From the NCBI RefSeq assembly GCF_022548875.1, contig NZ_JAKZEW010000015.1:20067-84066 (forward strand): a DNA stretch of 64,000 nt, read 5' to 3'. The notes under the pieces were generated by a model that saw nothing but the letters and a program-made list of their open reading frames with translations, searched no databases and was not told the DNA's origin. The stretch comes from Glycomyces sp. L485 (GTDB lineage Bacteria > Actinomycetota > Actinomycetes > Mycobacteriales > Micromonosporaceae). Positions within the stretch are counted from its first letter, which is position 1. Each line of letters begins with the position of its first letter. Made by a program: the position numbers and the translations under genes. This document shows positions 1-7,689 of the stretch, one piece after another.

Positions 1-357
1 AGCGGCCTGTTCGACCTGCTCGTGCGCATCCACAAGGACTACGGCGTGCCGGTCATGGTCACCGAGAACGGCGCCGCCTACCCGACCGGCCCGAATGAGG
101 CCGGCGAGGTCGTCGACACCGAGCGGATCGAGTACCTGCGCTCGCACATCGGGGCGGTCCACGACGCCATCGGGGCGGGCGTGGACGTGCGCGGCTACAC
201 CGCCTGGTCGCTCATGGACAACTTCGAGTGGGCATTCGGCTACGACAAGCGCTTCGGCCTGGTCTACGTCGACTACGCCACCCAGCGGCGCATTCCGAAG
301 GCCTCGGCGAAGTTCTACTCCGACGTCATCGCCGCGAACGGCCTCGAACTGGACTAG
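1..357 (+). CDS. GH1 family beta-glucosidase, C-terminal part
   Basis: This is the last ~118 codons of a family 1 glycoside hydrolase; the start lies before the window. The visible part holds the GH1 catalytic nucleophile motif (VTENGAA, Glu being the nucleophile) and the C-terminal aglycone-site signature (GYTAWSLMDNFEWAFGYDKRFGLVYVDY), followed by the usual short tail ending in RIPKASAKFYSDVI. GH1 enzymes are normally about 440-480 residues and hydrolyse beta-glucosides or cello-oligosaccharides. No signal peptide can be judged. Its stop overlaps the stop of the convergent thiamine-synthase-like gene by 4 nt. Together with the GH3 enzyme and pectate lyase in this window it fits a plant-polymer lifestyle. 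The family is secure; the substrate is not. Confidence 0.93.
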   Translation, partial: SGLFDLLVRIHKDYGVPVMVTENGAAYPTGPNEAGEVVDTERIEYLRSHIGAVHDAIGAGVDVRGYTAWSLMDNFEWAFGYDKRFGLVYVDYATQRRIPKASAKFYSDVIAANGLELD

Positions 358-938
358 ACCGGTTCCAGCGCGGCCCGCAGTGCCGCCACGACTCGCTCGG
401 GCGCCTCGGCGCCCATGACCGCGCCCATGACCGCGACACCCGCCGCACCCGCCTCCCGTGCGGCGCGGGCCCGCTCGGGGCCGGTGACGCCCCCGAGCGC
501 GTACACCGGCACCGGGCTCGTCGCCACGCGCTCGGCGAGGCCTTCCAGCCCGATCGCCGGCCCGTAGCCGGGTTTGGAGGCGGTGGGCCAGATCGGCGAG
601 TACGTGACGTAGTCCAGCTCCTCGTCGATCGGCTCTCCGACGTGGACGGACCGGCCCACGCATTCGGGGCGTGGGACCGGCATCGGGAAGAGCGCCGACA
701 GATGCGCCGCGGGCACCGTCTCGCGCGGGTCGGCGACCACCAGTTCGCCGCCCGAGGCCGAAAGGACGACCTCCAAGCGCGCGGCCAGACTCCGCCGCTC
801 GGACCAATCGAGGTGCTTCTCCCGAAAGAGCAGTGAGAATGGACCTCCCTGCAGGGCACGATCGACGTGCGCGACAAGTGTTCTGGGGTACCCGTTGCCG
901 TCTGTGACGACAACGAGCCGGTGTTGCAGGCTGGCCAT
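354..938 (-). CDS. Thiamine phosphate synthase / TenI-like TIM-barrel protein
   Basis: A 194-residue protein of the TMP-synthase/TenI superfamily. The N-terminal strand LVVVTDG, the middle segment with the family's SPIWPTASKPGYG (compare S-P-[IV]-x-x-T-x-S-K in TenI), and the C-terminal phosphate-binding segment YALGGVT...GAAGVAVMGAVM are all present. True ThiE joins HMP-pyrophosphate and thiazole phosphate; TenI relatives aromatise the thiazole tautomer. It sits at the short end of the family and no other thiamine gene is adjacent, so it may be a stand-alone TenI-like protein. It converges on the GH1 gene with a 4-nt overlap, and its promoter would lie in the ~125 nt shared with the next, divergent gene. 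Confidence 0.8.
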   Translation of the reverse strand: MASLQHRLVVVTDGNGYPRTLVAHVDRALQGGPFSLLFREKHLDWSERRSLAARLEVVLSASGGELVVADPRETVPAAHLSALFPMPVPRPECVGRSVHVGEPIDEELDYVTYSPIWPTASKPGYGPAIGLEGLAERVATSPVPVYALGGVTGPERARAAREAGAAGVAVMGAVMGAEAPERVVAALRAALEPV

Positions 939-1064
939 GAGAGGCGAGCCTATCGGATTTGCGCGTTAGATCACGCGCACGCTGGGTCGACCGATTTAAC
1001 ACTTCCGTATCGGATCCTTGTCCGAACTTGCGTAATTCATGACACAGGTGCGAGACTGCTGGAG

Positions 1065-1847
1065 ATGAATATCGGCGATCAAATCAATGTGCTGCGTACC
1101 GAGGGGGAGCGGATCGCCATCGCGGGAGGAGAACTCGCGCTCAACGCCGCTGTGCCGACTTGCCCCGGTTGGACCGTCAAGGACCTGTTGACCCACATAG
1201 GTACGGTCCACCGCTGGGCTACGGCCATAGTCGCAGGTGCCCTGCCCTACGACCCCCGTCAACGCGAGTTCCAGCATGTCGTCGGCCCGATGCCGCACGA
1301 CGAACTGCTGGTCGACTGGGTCCGAGTTGGACTCAGCCACCTCGCCTCGACACTCGAGAACGCACCCGACGACCTCCAGTGCTGGCAGGTGTTCTCCTCC
1401 GAGTCCTCAAAGCGCTTCTGGGTGCGGCGCCAGGCACACGAGACCACCATCCACCGAGTCGACGCCGAGCAGGCCAGAGGCGACGAGATCTCACCGATCA
1501 AGCGGGACTTCGCCGCCGACGGCATCGACGAGTTGCTCCTGGGCTTCCACGGGCGGCCCTCCAGCCGCGTCCGGGCCCTGCGCCCCTCGGTCCTGCACAT
1601 CCACGCGATCGACCTGACCCCCGGCCGCGGCGACTGGTACATCCACCCGACCGACACCGGCCCGCTGGTGACGTTCAACGAGGTCGAGTCGCCTCACTGC
1701 ACGATCGAGGGCCCCGTGGAACTGCTGTACCTGGCGCTGTGGAACCGGCTGCCCTTCGACGATCTCACGGTGAGCGGCGACCCGGCACTGCTGCAACTGT
1801 GGCGCAACTACTCGGCCGTGCGGTGGGTCGACCCGGTGGACGCTTAG
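1065..1847 (+). CDS. Maleylpyruvate isomerase (MDMPI) family, mycothiol-dependent-type protein
   Basis: A 260-residue protein with the N-terminal MDMPI domain (DinB-like four-helix bundle): the stretch VPTCPGWTVKDLLTHIGTVHRW is the family signature and supplies a metal-ligand His, with a second in RRQAHETTIHRVDAEQA. The C-terminal half (about residues 160-260) resembles the MDMPI_C/SCP2-like domain, with LTVSGDPALL near the end. Family members use or are predicted to use mycothiol, the actinobacterial thiol. The frame is open further upstream, but homology begins at this ATG (MNIGDQINVLR). Its substrate cannot be told from sequence. Confidence 0.85.
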   Translation: MNIGDQINVLRTEGERIAIAGGELALNAAVPTCPGWTVKDLLTHIGTVHRWATAIVAGALPYDPRQREFQHVVGPMPHDELLVDWVRVGLSHLASTLENAPDDLQCWQVFSSESSKRFWVRRQAHETTIHRVDAEQARGDEISPIKRDFAADGIDELLLGFHGRPSSRVRALRPSVLHIHAIDLTPGRGDWYIHPTDTGPLVTFNEVESPHCTIEGPVELLYLALWNRLPFDDLTVSGDPALLQLWRNYSAVRWVDPVDA

Positions 1848-1923
1848 CCACTAGAGCACTACAGAAAGCGACACCGAATGAGGACCCGCGGGTCGGTGCC
1901 CGTGGACGGCGCGGCGCTGCCCG

Positions 1924-1929
1924 TATCCT
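1924..1929 (+). promoter_or_regulatory. -10-like box (TATCCT) giving a leaderless YibE/F start
   Basis: TATCCT ends 7 nt before the GTG start of the YibE/F gene, and there is no Shine-Dalgarno sequence between them. Transcription would begin on or next to the start codon. I see no clear -35 box. Confidence 0.35.
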
Positions 1930-1936
1930 TTCGGGG

Positions 1937-3703
1937 GTGAACCGAGAGCATCTCGCGCCGACTGACGCCGTCCCGCGCGCGGCCCTGTGGATCCTCCTCC
2001 CCGCCGCGATCGCCACCCTCGCAGGCCTCGCCCTGCTGTGGCCGTTCGGCGTCGAAGAGGCCGACGACCAGGGATTCGGCACCGAGGTCGAAGGCTACGT
2101 CATCTCCGTCCACGAGACCGAATGCGACCCCGAGCAGGACGAGCTGTCAGAACAGCTCCAGGCCGACCGCTGCGGCGACGTCCTGGTCCGGCTCGCCTCC
2201 GGACCCGACGCGGGCAGCGAGATCCTGGTCGACATCCCGGCCGGGCCCGGCGCCATCGAGGTCGCCGCAGGACAGGACGTGGTCCTCATCTACACGCCCG
2301 ACTCGGTCTCGGAGCAGCAGTACCACATCATCGACCACGAGCGGTCCAGTGCGCTGTGGGCGCTGGTGATCGCCTTCGCGCTCGCCGTCGTCGCCTTCGG
2401 ACGCTGGAAGGGCCTGCGATCCCTGGTGAGCCTCGGCATCACCTTCGGCGTGGTGCTGCTGTTCATCGTCCCGGCGATCCTCGACGGGCGCTCGCCGATG
2501 CTCGTCGCGATCGTCGGATCGGCGGCGATCATGCTCGTCTCGCTCTACCTGTCGCACGGCTGGAACCGGACGACGACCGTGGCCGTGCTCGGGACGCTCG
2601 CCTCGCTGGTGCTCACCGGCGCGCTCGCCCAGGGCGCCGTACACCTGGCCTACCTCAACGGCGTGCTCGACGAGGAGACCACGACGCTGGCGATGCAGTA
2701 CCCGATCGACATGTCCGGTCTGCTGCTGGCCGGTATCCTCATCGGCGCGCTCGGCGTCATCGACGACGTCACCGTCTCCCAGGCCGCCACCGTCGACGAG
2801 GTCGCCAAGGCGAACCCGAGGTGGGGGCGCGCCAGGCTGTTCAGCTCGGGGATGCGCGTCGGACGCGACCACCTCACCAGCGTGATCAACACCCTCGTGC
2901 TCGCCTACGCGGGCGCCTCGCTGCCGCTGCTGGTGCTCATCTCCGCCGCCAATCGTCCACTGGGCCAGATCCTGACCAGCCAGACGATCGCCACCGAGAT
3001 CACCAGGTCGGTCGTCGGCACGCTCGGCCTCATCGCCGCCGTGCCGATAACGACCTGGCTGGCCGCGGCGCTGGCCAGGAGGGAACCGCCGAAGGAGAAG
3101 CAGCCGAAGGAGCGAAAGCGGCCGAAGCCGGACCCGGAGCCGAGCGACAACTGGGGCGAGGATGATTCGCCTTATCCTCCGTCGCACCTGCGCTTATCAG
3201 AACTGCTCGGCCGCGGCCATGAGCTTCCTCGCGGCCTGGTGCAGCGCATGGAGCACCGTCATGACCGCCGGACGGCCGGTCGAGGCGGTGCGGTGCACGG
3301 CGTAGACGTCGCGACCCGACAGCGGCTCGGCGACACGGCGCACCGCCACGTCGCGGCGCTCGGCCGCGGCCATCCACGGCGCGACGGTCACTCCGAGGCC
3401 CTTCGCCACCAGCGTCAGGATCGTGTCCAGGCCCTCGAACTCCGAGACCGGCGCCGTGATGCCCTCGGCGCGCCACAGCCGGTCCAGGGCCATCCGCGAC
3501 GGCTCGCCTTCGGGCGAGGCGATCCAGGACTCGTCGGCGAGCGCATGCGCAGAGAGCTTCCGTTCGGACGCCAGCGGGTGCCGGGACGGCAGGACCGCGA
3601 CGAGCGGGTCGGAGACGAGGTGATGGTAGGTGAGCGGGCCGATCGTCGGCGGGCGGCGGATCCCCGACCAGTCGTCGATGAGGGCCAGGTCGATCTCACC
3701 TGA
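1937..3703 (+). CDS. YibE/F family membrane protein, open frame runs on into convergent gene
   Basis: Residues 1-417 are a typical YibE/F protein: a short cytoplasmic start, one membrane helix, a ~90-residue extracellular domain (EVEGYVISVHETEC...IIDHERS), then about seven membrane helices with the hallmark IGALGVIDDVTVSQAATVDE. YibE/F proteins are poorly characterised membrane proteins. After the basic tail RREPPKEKQPKERKRPKPDPEPSD no stop follows: the frame continues for ~170 codons antisense to the LysR gene, giving an Arg/Gly/His-rich extension that looks like chance translation. A stop exists in the +1 frame at 3163-3165, where the protein would be expected to end, so a small indel in the Pro/Lys tail is likely. 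GTG start, 7 nt after a TATCCT -10-like box. Confidence 0.85.
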   Translation: MNREHLAPTDAVPRAALWILLPAAIATLAGLALLWPFGVEEADDQGFGTEVEGYVISVHETECDPEQDELSEQLQADRCGDVLVRLASGPDAGSEILVDIPAGPGAIEVAAGQDVVLIYTPDSVSEQQYHIIDHERSSALWALVIAFALAVVAFGRWKGLRSLVSLGITFGVVLLFIVPAILDGRSPMLVAIVGSAAIMLVSLYLSHGWNRTTTVAVLGTLASLVLTGALAQGAVHLAYLNGVLDEETTTLAMQYPIDMSGLLLAGILIGALGVIDDVTVSQAATVDEVAKANPRWGRARLFSSGMRVGRDHLTSVINTLVLAYAGASLPLLVLISAANRPLGQILTSQTIATEITRSVVGTLGLIAAVPITTWLAAALARREPPKEKQPKERKRPKPDPEPSDNWGEDDSPYPPSHLRLSELLGRGHELPRGLVQRMEHRHDRRTAGRGGAVHGVDVATRQRLGDTAHRHVAALGRGHPRRDGHSEALRHQRQDRVQALELRDRRRDALGAPQPVQGHPRRLAFGRGDPGLVGERMRRELPFGRQRVPGRQDRDERVGDEVMVGERADRRRAADPRPVVDEGQVDLT

Positions 3704-4117
3704 GCGGACGCGGCTGAGGCTCTCGGTCACCGTGTGCTGCTGGCGGAGCACCATGGTCAGCTCGGGGTAGCGGCGCAGGCGCCGCACGATCGGGCCGGCG
3801 AGGGCGACCGCGACGGTCGGGAAGGCGGTGATGATGACCCGGCCCCTCGGTTCGGCGGCGTCGGCGGCCAGATCGGTCTCGGCGGCGTCGATCGCGTCGA
3901 GGATCGAGCCGGTGTGCTCCACGAGACGGCGTCCCGCGTCGGTCAGCTGCGCCGATCTGGCGGTGCGTTCCAGCAGGGCGACACCGGTCTCCTTCTCCAG
4001 AGCGGCCAACTGCTGCGAGACGGCCGAGGCGGTCTGGCCGGTCGCCAAGGCAGTGGCGACTATCGATCCGTGGGCGGCGAATTCGTAGAGGAGGCGCAGG
4101 CGGCGGACATCCAGCAT
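3197..4117 (-). CDS. LysR family transcriptional regulator
   Basis: A 306-residue LysR regulator. Residues 1-60 form the winged helix-turn-helix (LRLLYEFAAHGSIVATALATGQTASAVSQQLAALEKETGVALLERT), followed by the linker helix and a two-lobed periplasmic-binding-like effector domain (about 90-295). It is divergent from the PLP aminotransferase with 99 nt between, the standard arrangement for a LysR protein and its target. Two short palindromes lie in that gap. Its 3' end is overlapped in antisense by the open frame of the YibE/F gene. The effector is unknown. Confidence 0.93.
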   Translation of the reverse strand: MLDVRRLRLLYEFAAHGSIVATALATGQTASAVSQQLAALEKETGVALLERTARSAQLTDAGRRLVEHTGSILDAIDAAETDLAADAAEPRGRVIITAFPTVAVALAGPIVRRLRRYPELTMVLRQQHTVTESLSRVRSGEIDLALIDDWSGIRRPPTIGPLTYHHLVSDPLVAVLPSRHPLASERKLSAHALADESWIASPEGEPSRMALDRLWRAEGITAPVSEFEGLDTILTLVAKGLGVTVAPWMAAAERRDVAVRRVAEPLSGRDVYAVHRTASTGRPAVMTVLHALHQAARKLMAAAEQF

Positions 4118-4118
4118 A

Positions 4119-4131
4119 AGTAAATCTTACT
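4119..4131. promoter_or_regulatory. Palindrome AGTAA-ATC-TTACT at LysR start
   Basis: A perfect 5-bp-arm palindrome two nucleotides upstream of the LysR start codon. This is a plausible autorepression site for LysR, but with short arms it could be chance. Confidence 0.3.
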
Positions 4132-4185
4132 CTCGGCAAAAGCTAGAGATACTTGCATTGATGCTCTGTTCATACCACTCTTAGC

Positions 4186-4197
4186 GTTACAGGTAAC
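4186..4197. promoter_or_regulatory. Palindrome GTTAC-AG-GTAAC upstream of aminotransferase
   Basis: A perfect 5-bp-arm palindrome just upstream of the aminotransferase RBS, in the divergent LysR/aminotransferase gap. Its arm GTTAC is close to the TTACT arm of the LysR-proximal palindrome, so both may be bound by the same regulator. Confidence 0.3.
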
Positions 4198-4216
4198 ATC
4201 CATGAAGGAGACACCA

Positions 4217-5470
4217 GTGACAGTCTCAGCCACCCTCGCCGCCAGCGAGACGATCGCCGCCCGTCGAGCCGCCGGACAGGAGGTGCTCGCGCTCGCCTTC
4301 GGAGAGGCGGGAATCCCGGTTCACCCCTTGCTGGGACAGCGACTGGCGAAGGCCGCGGCGCAGACCTCGTACGGCCCGGTCGCGGGGATCCGCCCGGCCC
4401 GCGAGGCCGCCGCGGGGTACTGGTCGCGGCGGGGTCTGACCACAGAGTCGGGTCAGGTGGTGCTCGGGCCGGGTTCGAAGCCCCTGCTGTTCGCGGTCCT
4501 GCGCGCGGTCGGCGGCGACGCGGTCATCCCCCGGCCCGCGTGGGTCTCCTATGCGGCGCAGGCGGAGCTCATCGGCCGTACGCCGATCCGCGTGCCGGGG
4601 CCGGAGGGCGAGGGCGGCGTACCGGACGCCGACGCGCTTGACGCGGCGGTGCGGGCGGCGCGGGCCGAGGGCCGCGATCCGCGGATCGTGGTCGCCACAC
4701 TGCCGGACAACCCGACCGGGCGGCTCGCCTCCGAGCGCGCGGTCAAGGAGATGTGCGAGGCGGCCCGAGCGCTGGACCTGGTGGTCCTGGCCGACGAGAT
4801 CTACCGGGACCTGGTCTTCGACGACGGGGACTTCCCCTCGCCGGCGACCTGGGCGCCGGAGCGGACGGTGACGACGACCGCGCTGTCGAAGAACTACGCG
4901 CTCGGCGGGTGGCGTATCGGCGCGGCTCGGTTCCCCGATTCGCAGATGGGCGAACAGCTCAGGGAAGCGGTCCGGGGCATCGCCTCCGAGGTGTGGTCGT
5001 CCACGCCGATGCCGATGCAGCACGCCGCGGCCTACGCCTGGTCGGATCCGGTGGAGTTGGTCGACCGGCTCGTGGCCGCGAGACGCCTGCACGGCTCGGT
5101 GGCGCGGTCGGTCGCCGAGGCGTTCGCGGACGTCGGCTGCGAGGTGCTCCGGCCGCAGGGCGGGTTCTACGTGTGGCCCGACTTCGCGCCCCTGCGGGAA
5201 CTGCTGGAGGCGCGCTGGTCGGTGAAGACCGGCGCGGACCTCGCGCGGGTACTGCTCGACGAGTTCGGCGTCGGGGTGCTGCCGGGTTCGGCGTTCGGCG
5301 ACGAAATGGAGTCGCTGACGGTGCGGGTGGCGGTTCCGGGGCTGTACGGATCGTCGGACTCCGAGCGTCTGGCTGCGCTGGTCTCGGACGATCCTGTGGG
5401 GTTGCCGTGGATCGCCGACGCGCTCGAGGGGCTGCGCGGTACGTTGGCCGCGCTCACGTCCACATGTTGA
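4217..5470 (+). CDS. PLP-dependent aminotransferase, class I/II
   Basis: A 417-residue fold-type I aminotransferase. Visible motifs are the substrate-side segment ATLPDNPTGRLAS (conserved NPTG), the cofactor Asp/Tyr segment VVLADEIYRDLVFDD, and the PLP lysine in TALSKNYALGGWRIG. A C-terminal Arg-containing segment (VRVAVPGLYG) fits carboxylate binding. I chose GTG because GAAGGAG lies 6-7 nt upstream; the ATG 15 nt earlier sits in front of that RBS. It is divergent from a LysR gene that probably controls it. Its 3' end overlaps the convergent small membrane-protein gene by 17 nt. The specific amino acid substrate is not evident; aspartate/aromatic aminotransferase-like is the broad class. Confidence 0.92.
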   Translation: MTVSATLAASETIAARRAAGQEVLALAFGEAGIPVHPLLGQRLAKAAAQTSYGPVAGIRPAREAAAGYWSRRGLTTESGQVVLGPGSKPLLFAVLRAVGGDAVIPRPAWVSYAAQAELIGRTPIRVPGPEGEGGVPDADALDAAVRAARAEGRDPRIVVATLPDNPTGRLASERAVKEMCEAARALDLVVLADEIYRDLVFDDGDFPSPATWAPERTVTTTALSKNYALGGWRIGAARFPDSQMGEQLREAVRGIASEVWSSTPMPMQHAAAYAWSDPVELVDRLVAARRLHGSVARSVAEAFADVGCEVLRPQGGFYVWPDFAPLRELLEARWSVKTGADLARVLLDEFGVGVLPGSAFGDEMESLTVRVAVPGLYGSSDSERLAALVSDDPVGLPWIADALEGLRGTLAALTSTC

Positions 5471-5801
5471 GCGCGGTGATCGTCGCGTAGACGACGGCCA
5501 CGACGACGACGATGCCGATGATCAGGAACACGACACCGACGAACCGCTGGACCTCCAGTTCGCGCCCTTCCCTGACCGGACCCCTCCAGCGGCCGTAGCG
5601 CCAGTGGTCGCGGCCGGGAGTGAGATCGTCGAGGTCCCACAGGAGCGCCTGGAGGTCTTCGAGGCTCTCGGCCCGGCGCGCCAGCTGGCGGCGCAGCCGG
5701 TACTCCTGCGCGTCGATCCTGCCGCGGCGGCGGGCGACGGCGAGTCGGTTCAGTGTGATCCGCTTGTCGGTCTTCGAAGCGCGAGATGCATAGGCGTCCA
5801 T
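5454..5801 (-). CDS. Small membrane protein with DUF1707-like/SHOCT-like N-terminus
   Basis: A 115-residue protein. The basic N-terminal half (ITLNRLAVARRRGRIDAQEYRLRRQLARRAESLEDLQALLWDL) resembles the DUF1707/SHOCT type of short helical domain, in which a 'D-x-x-E-x-x-x-R' helix packs near the membrane. One C-terminal membrane helix follows (VVFLIIGIVVVVAVVYATITAL). Function unknown. An inverted repeat lies 18-39 nt upstream of the start. It overlaps the convergent aminotransferase by 17 nt. Confidence 0.75.
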   Translation of the reverse strand: MDAYASRASKTDKRITLNRLAVARRRGRIDAQEYRLRRQLARRAESLEDLQALLWDLDDLTPGRDHWRYGRWRGPVREGRELEVQRFVGVVFLIIGIVVVVAVVYATITALNMWT

Positions 5802-5818
5802 GGCACCCTCCCCACCTG

Positions 5819-5840
5819 CTCTGTCTCAATCATGACAGAG
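5819..5840. promoter_or_regulatory. Inverted repeat CTCTGTC-N8-GACAGAG, candidate operator
   Basis: Perfect 7-bp arms spaced by 8 nt, directly upstream of the small membrane-protein gene. The dimensions suit a dimeric helix-turn-helix regulator, but no candidate binding protein is adjacent. Confidence 0.45.
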
Positions 5841-5874
5841 AAAGGGATTCCCCGCACACCTCGCTTCACGCGGC

Positions 5875-6165
5875 TCAGTCGAGGAGATCCGTGACCGCCC
5901 GCGCCAGTTCGGTGTCCTTTTCGGAGACTTTGTGGCCGGCGGAGTGCGTTGTGGTGGAGACGGTGAGCTTGTTGTAGCGGATCGTCAGGTCCGCGTGGTG
6001 GTTCCGCTGCTCTTGGAGCCAGCCGACAGCGGACGCCGCCGAGACTGCGGCGAGGTGCCCGTCGAACGTCCAGGACCGCTCCAGGCGGTCACGTTCATGG
6101 TGCCAGCCAGGCAGTTCGGACAGCGCGAGCTCGATCTCTGCTTCGGTCATCGGTTGGTCGCTCAT
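5875..6165 (-). CDS. 4a-hydroxytetrahydrobiopterin dehydratase (pterin-4a-carbinolamine dehydratase)
   Basis: A 96-residue PCD/DCoH protein, the usual family size. It has the signature W..ER..LERSWTFDGHLAAVSAASAVGWLQEQRNHHADLTIRYNKLTVSTTTHSAGHKVSEKD. The HH-x12-H pattern (two His in NHHAD and one in THSAG) supplies the catalytic histidines. It dehydrates the 4a-carbinolamine formed by aromatic amino-acid hydroxylases; no such hydroxylase is in the window. It lies 12 nt downstream of the carbonic anhydrase gene on the same strand and is probably co-transcribed with it. Confidence 0.93.
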   Translation of the reverse strand: MSDQPMTEAEIELALSELPGWHHERDRLERSWTFDGHLAAVSAASAVGWLQEQRNHHADLTIRYNKLTVSTTTHSAGHKVSEKDTELARAVTDLLD

Positions 6166-6177
6166 ACCTCGATTGTG

Positions 6178-6780
6178 TCAGCTCTCGTCGACGAGCGAGA
6201 CGACTCCGGTGTCCAGGTCGTAGACGGCGCCGACGACGAGGACGCCGTCGAGGGAGGCGCGCCTGCCGAGGTCGGCGACGGTGCGGCGGACTTGGAGCCG
6301 CATCGCGTGAGAGGCGGTGTTCGGTTCCTCACCGGACTCGGCGAGGGCTTGCGAGGCGGGCTGCCACAACTGCTCGACGAGGTAGCCGCTGCGCGGGTCG
6401 TGCGACTCTTCCTCTACGGCGTGCAGGGCGGCGTTGATCGCGCCGCACCGCTCGTGGCCGAGCACCACGACCAGGGACACGCCCAGTTCGGCGGCGGCGA
6501 ATTCGAGGGAGCCGACCGCGGCCCGGTCGGGGACGTGCCCGGCGGTTCGCACGACGAGCAGCTGGCCGAAGTCGCAGTCGAACACGGATTCGGCGGTCAC
6601 CCGCGAATCGATGCAGGTGAACACCGCCGCGGAGGGCTGCTGGTCGGGGGCGGCGGTTCGGGCTGCGACGATGTCCCGCCTGTATCGGGGTTCGCCGGCG
6701 ACGAATCGGCCGTTGCCGTCGAGCAGGTCGACCAGCGTCGAGGCGGCGCGGTGGTTCTCCATGAGCGAGGTTGCGGTCAT
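6178..6780 (-). CDS. Beta-carbonic anhydrase
   Basis: A ~200-residue beta-class carbonic anhydrase. The zinc ligands and catalytic dyad are visible: CxDSR (FTCIDSRVTAE) and HxxC (VLGHERCGAINAA), with the intervening VVRTAGHVPDRAAVGSLEFA segment. It interconverts CO2 and bicarbonate in the cytoplasm. I placed the start at MTATSLMENH because homology begins there; an in-frame extension of 22 codons upstream is Arg-rich and unlike the family. It heads a probable two-gene unit with the pterin dehydratase and is divergent from the HxlR regulator. Confidence 0.92.
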   Translation of the reverse strand: MTATSLMENHRAASTLVDLLDGNGRFVAGEPRYRRDIVAARTAAPDQQPSAAVFTCIDSRVTAESVFDCDFGQLLVVRTAGHVPDRAAVGSLEFAAAELGVSLVVVLGHERCGAINAALHAVEEESHDPRSGYLVEQLWQPASQALAESGEEPNTASHAMRLQVRRTVADLGRRASLDGVLVVGAVYDLDTGVVSLVDES

Positions 6781-6972
6781 CTCTGGCACCCCTGAATAGT
6801 GCCGGAGGCGAACACACCGACGCAAGGGGAACCTGCTCAGGGACACAGACGTTTTACAAACTCGTCGTTATAGATTCGTGACATGTTAGTTCTGAATCAG
6901 GATGAAGGAGTCTCGAAGTCATATCCTATGATGCCCTTACGCCAACTTCACCAGTCTGACCTGGAGGAATCA

Positions 6973-7650
6973 GTGCGCACCTACGGCGACGGCTGCCCTG
7001 CCGCACACGCCCTCGACCTCGTCGGCGAGCGCTGGTCGCTCCTGATCGTCCGCGAACTCTTGCTCGGGCCGAAGCGCTTCACCGACCTCCGCGGCGGCCT
7101 CGACGGCGCCAGCGCCAACGTCATCTCCCAGCGGCTGCGCGAGCTCGAATCGCACGGCGTCGTCACCAGGCGCCGCCTGCCGCCTCCGGCGGCCTCCAAG
7201 GTGTACGAGCTGACCGAATGGGGCCGCGAGCTCGAAGGCGTTATCGTGCGGCTGCTGCGCTGGGGCGCTCGCTCGGCCGGGATGCCGCTGGATACGCCGA
7301 TCGGCGCCGACGCGCTCATCCTTTCGCTACGGGGCCTGTTCATGCCCGTCGCCGCCCAGGGCTTCGACGCGGCCTTCGAGCTGTGGATCGAGGACCGCCC
7401 GTTCATCGCCGAGGTCTTGGACTCGTCGCTCATCCTGGCCCCCGGCCGCCCCGAGCACCCGCACGCGGTCATCCGCACCGACCCCGAGACGCTCAAGCGC
7501 CTCACCCTCGGCGGGCGCAGCCTCGACGTGTCGCTGCACGCCGGCCGCATCACCGTCCAGGGCGACCAGGCCATGGCCGAGCGGTTTCTCGGCATGTTCC
7601 GGCTGCCCGAGCCCGCGGCGGCCTCCCGGATAGACGGGGACCTGACCTAG
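6973..7650 (+). CDS. HxlR family transcriptional regulator
   Basis: A 225-residue regulator. Residues 1-100 form the HxlR winged helix (CPAAHALDLVGERWSLLIVRELLLGPKRFTDLRGGLDGASANVISQRLRELESHGVVTRR), with the N-terminal Cys typical of the family. The C-terminal ~110 residues (ALILSLRGLFMPVAAQGFDAAFELWIEDRPFIAEV...) resemble an SCP2-like ligand pocket, a known fusion in actinobacteria. The GTG start is preceded by GGAGG at 5-nt spacing; an earlier ATG in frame has no RBS. The target genes are not obvious; the divergent carbonic anhydrase operon is a candidate. Confidence 0.9.
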   Translation: MRTYGDGCPAAHALDLVGERWSLLIVRELLLGPKRFTDLRGGLDGASANVISQRLRELESHGVVTRRRLPPPAASKVYELTEWGRELEGVIVRLLRWGARSAGMPLDTPIGADALILSLRGLFMPVAAQGFDAAFELWIEDRPFIAEVLDSSLILAPGRPEHPHAVIRTDPETLKRLTLGGRSLDVSLHAGRITVQGDQAMAERFLGMFRLPEPAAASRIDGDLT

Positions 7651-7689
7651 GCGGTGTCCGGTGATACCGAGGCTGGGATCACCAGACCC

